In this document: piece after piece, positions 61,791-64,000 of the stretch
How positions within the stretch are numbered: the first letter of the stretch is position 1
Layout: each line of letters opens with the position of its first letter
Assembly (NCBI GenBank): GCA_013398275.1
Contig: VZSE01006131.1
Coordinates: forward strand, 42,577-106,576
Direction of reading: 5' to 3'
From: Promerops cafer
Taxonomy: Eukaryota > Chordata > Aves > Passeriformes > Nectariniidae
Length of the DNA: 64,000 bases
The notes under the pieces: generated by a model
What the model saw: only the letters and a program-made list of their open reading frames with translations
Told to the model about the DNA's origin: nothing
Database searches by the model: none
Translations under genes and position numbers: made by a program

Positions 61791-63689
61791 AATAGTACCT
61801 GGGGTGGTCAATCATGCACTTTAAAAGGCAGCTGTGTTCTAGAATTCCATCATGTGGTTGAGAGGCCAGCAAAATTCAGATATTCTAGTTTCACTAGGTG
61901 TTTACAGTTTAAAATTTTGCTCCAAATCAGAATTGCAGAATTCTTACCTCAAGAAAGCCGGTGAGAACATTAATTTCAGGTTGATGGTAAAAAGTGACTC
62001 AGCTTTCCAAATTTTTGTATTATTTTGCAATATGTAATATAAAAGGAAATATTTTGAAACCAAAACTCATTTTGAAGGAAGAAATTGAAACGTTTAGCTT
62101 GGAAATGTCACAACGAGACGTTCCCACACTGTTGGAACACCCCTCCACCACTTACTCTTTTTTAAATGACATTTTCAGTGCAACCAACACAAGTTTGCAA
62201 AGCATTTCAGTTTTGACAAGGTTGCATTTTCCAGTGGAAAGCCATTTTTTCAAAGGTTTTCAAACCAGGTCCACTGGGAACAGGTGTCACAGGATTGCAA
62301 CAACCTTCCCTTTGCAAAATTGCTAAATTGCAAGCAGGATCCTGGAAGAGGGGCTGGAGTGTGCAAGGCTTTAGGGGTCCCAGGGTGCCCCATGGTTATG
62401 AAGGTCGAAAACCTGAGGCTTGAATAACTTCTGGCTACCCATACGTCTTGTCTCTTGTTGAACTTGTAGGCTGAACAGGCAGTAGCAACTGTGTGAGATT
62501 CTAAGGGGGAAGAAACCCTCAGTTTGTGGCCATGGCTACATGTTCAGCCCTGCAATGTCCTTCTCTACCATCCAAGTTTAGAAGTGATGGAAAGAAGGAT
62601 TATCCCGAGACCGGAGTAATGCTCAGTTCAGGATGGGAATCTTTAGCAAGCCAAGAATGTGGAGGTAGAATGAACAGTAATATGTGTCCTTAAATTCCCT
62701 CAGCGGGCTGATTTTGGTCTGGTAATGTCCACTTGATGTGACTTGCAAAGGGGATGTGTCCCTCCACAAACATGGAAGAGAAGTTTAACTTGATAGGTTC
62801 ACATTGAAAGCAAAAGTACTTAACATTTTCAATGAATTAAAGAAAAAGTCTTAGTCCTCTGAGAAGTCAGTACTTTCTGAAATGCATAGCTAAAGAGAAA
62901 TCTCATCAGATTTAACACAGTCCTAAATAAAGTTTTTTTTTACATTCCACCACTTCCAAATGACCAAACAGACAGAATAATACCAGAAACTCAAGCTGGG
63001 CACAAATGAGTTGGCCTTTTTTTTCCCCTTCCACTTTTCTCCCAGGGAGTGCCATTTGAAATTATCTCCTTTCTTGTTAATTTAACGATTACCATCAGAA
63101 AGAGCCAGCGGCTGAAAAATTATTGTCAGTAATTATGATCTTGCAGACTTGCTCTGGGACTCAGTGCGGGGAAAACATTGGATTGTGAGAATGAGGCTGC
63201 GCTCCTCAGCAGATGCCCTTTGGTGGATGGAGCCTGGAGATTTTGGTTGCCTCAGACCTTGGGGGCCCAGCCTGAGAAGCCTTCAGGAGGAAGAGTCACT
63301 GCGAGATGGCAGGCACATCTCGAGTTGAACACGCCTAAAAATACAGCCACGCAAAACCTTTAACCATCACTTGTGATGAGTTGAGTGGTTTTTTAACCTG
63401 ATAAACAAGGAAAATCACATATTCCTCCTCCACGTGTGGATGCACCAGTTCAGGTAAATGGTAGATGGACCAGTTAATGTCTTTAGACACTATGTCAAAT
63501 GATAAATATTTATCATGTTTCAGTATTAATTCGTGTGAAGACAAATACATATGTATGACACTGCAGAGGCAGAAACACACGATCAAAGGCAGCTGGATAT
63601 TACAGTGTTTAGAAACTGGCTGCTGAATAAAGCTCAGCTTTCCAGTTATGCCCATTGCCTGTCCACCTTTGGAGCCATTTCGCTCCTCA
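61791..63689. other. Unique DNA with possible old repeat and possible conserved element
   Basis: 62060-62330 contains 'gacattttcagtgcaacc', 'ttttgacaaggttgcattttccagtggaaagccattttttcaaaggttttcaaacc', a composition I associate with old amniote interspersed repeats, but I cannot name the family. 63030-63180 ('ttgttaatttaacgatt', 'attattgtcagtaattatgatc') resembles conserved non-coding sequence. No exon is supported. Confidence 0.35.
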
Positions 63690-64000
63690 GAGATGAGGGA
63701 ATCCCCTGCACTGCTGAGGGCTGCCATGACGGCTGTCGTGTAAGCCCGAAATCACCGAAGGCGGGACTCGGGTAGTGAGAAAAAGGGAAATAAACTATGT
63801 CAAATCCTTGGTGTTCCACAGGAAATACTGGGACGGGGAAAGGACGCCTCACGAGGGCAGCCACAGCCGCCAACCTCCGCAGCCCCCAGGGTGCGCCAAC
63901 CCCGCGGCCCCGGGGCGAGAGCGGAGCCGGTCCCCGCTGTCCCCGCGCGGTGCGGGCGGGTGGCGGGGCCGGGCCAGGTCCTCGCGGCGGGGATGCGCCG
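63690..64000. promoter_or_regulatory. Edge of a CpG island / probable promoter, truncated by window end
   Basis: CpG dinucleotides, rare elsewhere in the window, become frequent from about 63,690 and very dense after 63,840 (for example 'ccccgcggccccggggcgag' and 'cgcgcggtgcgggcggg'). GC boxes GGGCGGG (63954-63960) and GGCGGGGC (63962-63969) are Sp1/KLF-type sites. No TATA box is visible. An ATG at 63993 lies in GC-rich context, but its reading frame leaves the window. Direction of transcription cannot be decided. A gene start is expected at or beyond 64,000. Confidence 0.8.

Noticed and set aside
63646..63873. Minus-strand frame from the CpG island as a first coding exon
   Set aside because: It begins at TTG and not ATG, shows no known N-terminus, and overlaps ordinary sequence left of the island.
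1..64000. CRISPR array, operon, tRNA or rRNA genes
   Set aside because: No regularly spaced identical repeats with unique spacers, no clustered same-strand frames and no tRNA-like or rRNA-like sequence were seen; the sequence is vertebrate.

Overview
This window looks like non-coding DNA from a bird nuclear genome, probably a neoavian species. The evidence is the set of dispersed repeats. CR1 LINE fragments, one with the characteristic octamer-type 3' tail, occur in both orientations. There is a solo LTR of the kind common in neoavian genomes. A few very old MIR-like and CR1-like relics are shared in type with other amniotes. No bacterial or phage gene organisation is present. I found no complete protein-coding gene. 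Almost all open frames are short, lack recognisable domains, and are what chance gives in vertebrate intergenic or intronic DNA.

Layout. Positions 1-206 are an assembly gap that abuts a (GGAAA)n microsatellite (207-288). From 289 to about 5,570 the DNA is unique and AT-leaning, with an A-run and a (TC)n tract. An eroded reverse-oriented CR1 lies at about 5,575-6,490, with a second piece at 6,880-7,130. After a unique stretch, the best-preserved CR1 is on the plus strand at 12,370-12,806. Smaller CR1 pieces lie near 14,000, 21,000, 27,500, 49,600, 53,550 and 55,800. MIR-like relics are at about 26,920 and 59,935.

At 45,974-46,480 a (CCCTT)n tract and 211 bp of adjacent unique sequence appear twice, separated by a single N. 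This is almost certainly a false duplication made during gap closure. A TAATTGG-rich AT tract lies at 48,365-48,610. A minus-strand LTR of about 0.58 kb lies at 61,206-61,790. The right edge (about 63,690-64,000) rises abruptly in GC and CpG, with Sp1-type boxes. It looks like the truncated edge of a CpG-island promoter, so a gene probably begins at or just beyond 64,000.

The most plausible coding signal inside the window is a possible exon at 56,860-57,014 (+). It has a perfect GTAAGT donor and a peptide resembling the strand region of a PH domain, but the acceptor is weak and I could not identify the gene. The rest is best read as intergenic or intronic DNA with candidate regulatory motifs. 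I did not find a convincing new biological system. The firmest unusual observation is the assembly-type duplication; the others are candidates for comparative checking.
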